In this document: positions 55,211 to 56,564 of the stretch, piece by piece
Layout: each line of letters opens with the position of its first letter
Position numbering within the stretch: position 1 is the first letter of the stretch
Source: an uncultured Prevotellaceae bacterium
GTDB lineage: Bacteria; Bacteroidota; Bacteroidia; Bacteroidales; Bacteroidaceae
Assembly (NCBI GenBank): GCA_947303855.1
Contig: CAMYZO010000009.1
Coordinates: 1 to 56,564 of the forward strand
Reading direction: 5' to 3'
DNA length: 56,564 nt
Notes under the pieces: model-generated
The model's input: only the letters and a program-made list of their open reading frames with translations
What the model was told of the DNA's origin: nothing
The model's database searches: none
Position numbers and translations under genes: made by a program

Positions 55211-56564
55211 ATGAAACACAAACTTTTTTTATGGATTATTGCAGCCGCATTAATGTTGACGGCCTGTACTGGCGATGAGGTGACGCACCATGACCGTGTC
55301 AGTACCGATTTCTTAGAAAGTTTAGGTGGCGAAATCAGCGATACCCATTTTTGGAGGACTACTGTCAGAGTGGACGTTTATGTGTCCACGGACAATCCTG
55401 TCAGACTCCTGCTTATTTCAGCGGAAGGCTCTACGAGGGTGCTTTACGATTACAAGGAAGTGTCAAAAAGCGGTGTTGTGACGATGACCGCACCACAGGG
55501 ACAGGACGAAACGGTCAATCTGCGATACATCTGCAACAACAAACAAAAGACGGAGAGCATCATCTTGTCTGGTAAGACCGTGGAAACAGTCTACATAGAC
55601 ACGAGAACCAGCCAACAGGCGATGACGCGAGTGAGCAATCCTCCAGCATCGCTGTGCGGAAACAGTATTGAAGACAATCCCAGATACTTCCAGTTTTCAG
55701 ACGGACAGTTGCGGGAGTTCTTTGCCTGGATGTCTACCAACGTTGAAAAAGTAGATGCCAAGGAGGTGGATGGTCAGATTTGTAACTACGAATTGGAGTC
55801 CAACGGACCGTTCTACATTACCTGGGTCACAGGTAACGAAGCCGACCAGCGCTCACATATCCTGGGATATTACTATCACTCACCCTCCACATACGACGAT
55901 ATTGTTTATGTAGATATGTCGGAGACCCACAAATGGGACTATATCAATGGACTTGCCAAGGTGCAATATCAAATCAACAGGGACGAGGTTCTTGTAGGAC
56001 AGAATTTCTGGTCCAATACGTGGTATGATGCCAACTTCGATATGTCAGACGTCTATGGTGCCACATGGTGCTACAACATGGATCGCGTCGATGACGATGC
56101 CTACAATATGCACTCCGTGTATAACTACTTCACTACCGGCATTTCAGCGCTGCGTGGTATTTCGTTCAAAATCGATGTGCCCGAAGGAAAGCGCGTGGGT
56201 TTTTACCTGCGCTCTGAAGAAGAACCGCTGCCTGAACAATGGGATGTGTTAAAGGCTGCCAACATCAGACCGTATGCGGACAGTAAGGAAAACTTGAAGG
56301 GTGCTTGTTATTGTTTAGAAGATTGGAACATTGAAGGAAACGGAAGAGGCAGACATAGAAGCTTCATCAAGGCTTACAATGAGGTATATTGGATGGGCAT
56401 GGAAGACATCCTGGCAGGAGGTGACCATGACTGTAACGATGTGATCTTCGGCGTGGCTGCGGACATGAAAATCTGGATGCCCACCATTCTGGAAAACCCG
56501 GAACTAAAACCCGATAACCCTGACAATCCCGATAACCCTGACAATCCCGATAACCCTGACAATC
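55211..56564 (+). CDS. DUF4114-like lipoprotein with PDN repeat tail (partial, runs off the window)
   Basis: The frame opens at the ATG at 55,211, one base after the GT32 gene, and stays open for 451 codons to the window edge, so the C terminus is missing. The signal peptide ends in a lipobox (LMLTAC). No enzyme motif is seen in the first 300 residues. Near residues 395-410 MGMEDILAGGDHDCNDVIFG matches the conserved core of DUF4114 domains, which occur in surface and exported proteins. A Pro-Asp-Asn repeat then begins and continues past the edge, typical of a stalk or linker before another domain. It is probably a surface lipoprotein; the link to the polysaccharide is by position only. Confidence 0.75.
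   Translation, partial: MKHKLFLWIIAAALMLTACTGDEVTHHDRVSTDFLESLGGEISDTHFWRTTVRVDVYVSTDNPVRLLLISAEGSTRVLYDYKEVSKSGVVTMTAPQGQDETVNLRYICNNKQKTESIILSGKTVETVYIDTRTSQQAMTRVSNPPASLCGNSIEDNPRYFQFSDGQLREFFAWMSTNVEKVDAKEVDGQICNYELESNGPFYITWVTGNEADQRSHILGYYYHSPSTYDDIVYVDMSETHKWDYINGLAKVQYQINRDEVLVGQNFWSNTWYDANFDMSDVYGATWCYNMDRVDDDAYNMHSVYNYFTTGISALRGISFKIDVPEGKRVGFYLRSEEEPLPEQWDVLKAANIRPYADSKENLKGACYCLEDWNIEGNGRGRHRSFIKAYNEVYWMGMEDILAGGDHDCNDVIFGVAADMKIWMPTILENPELKPDNPDNPDNPDNPDNPDN
56510..56564 (+). repeat. 18-bp tandem repeat encoding PDNPDN
   Basis: Three copies of CCCGATAACCCTGACAAT run to the window edge, each encoding Pro-Asp-Asn-Pro-Asp-Asn. Low-complexity PDN linkers often vary in length by slippage. 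The total number of copies cannot be seen. Confidence 0.9.

Overview
The window looks like a chromosomal segment of a Bacteroidales bacterium, most probably Prevotella-like. The support is: two SusC/SusD pairs, lipoproteins with acidic residues after the lipobox cysteine, promoters of the Bacteroidetes TTTG / TAnnTTTG type, a UpxY/NusG-like antiterminator heading a polysaccharide locus, and AATTG-type heptamer repeats. No rRNA, tRNA, CRISPR array, transposase or phage gene was seen.

Region A (about 1-17,840, + strand) is one compact operon behind a good promoter near 232-262. Its order is FAS1 lipoprotein, SusC-like, SusD-like, FAS1 lipoprotein, FAS1 lipoprotein, SusC-like, SusD-like. It encodes two complete outer-membrane uptake units and three surface FAS1 (fasciclin) lipoproteins, with no glycoside hydrolase, lyase or peptidase. 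An 18-bp perfect inverted repeat at 17,841-17,910 ends it and also serves the converging operon.

Region B (25,175 down to 17,915, - strand) is a five-gene, mostly overlapping operon of membrane sensors: a TPR protein with a decayed histidine-kinase-like C terminus, a Cache-HAMP protein with no output domain, a Cache-only protein, a Cache-HAMP-coiled-coil protein ending in a His-less DHp-like helix, and a Cache-HAMP-kinase with an intact-looking ATPase but Asn in place of the phospho-acceptor His. There is no response regulator. I consider this the best candidate for an undescribed system.

Region C (25,521 to the window end, + strand) is an exopolysaccharide/capsule locus of the Wzx/Wzy type. 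It opens with the UpxY-like regulator. Next come a 4,6-dehydratase, an aminotransferase and a CBS-nucleotidyltransferase (amino-dideoxy sugar), then Wza- and Wzc-like export proteins. WlbB- and WlbC-like enzymes follow, then an initiating sugar transferase lacking its membrane segment and an asparagine-synthase-like amidotransferase. After these come glycosyltransferases, a Wzy-like polymerase, a DUF354 protein and a VanZ-like protein. A roughly 380-bp inverted-repeat element with an internal tandem array (43,510-43,893) is followed by two ATPase/PD-(D/E)XK genes. The locus resumes with a YdiJ-like FAD/Fe-S 2-hydroxyacid dehydrogenase, a WlbA-like dehydrogenase, a Wzx flippase, a secreted CotH-like kinase, a GT32-like transferase and a DUF4114-like lipoprotein that runs off the edge.

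Functionally, WlbA, WlbC and WlbB are the three enzymes that make a 2,3-diacetamido uronic acid nucleotide. WlbA is known to dispose of its electrons on 2-oxoglutarate, which suggests a role for the adjacent 2-hydroxyglutarate-type dehydrogenase. The Asn-synthase-like protein could amidate the uronate. Five AATTG-type heptamer stretches, four of them inside reading frames, are spread through regions A and C.
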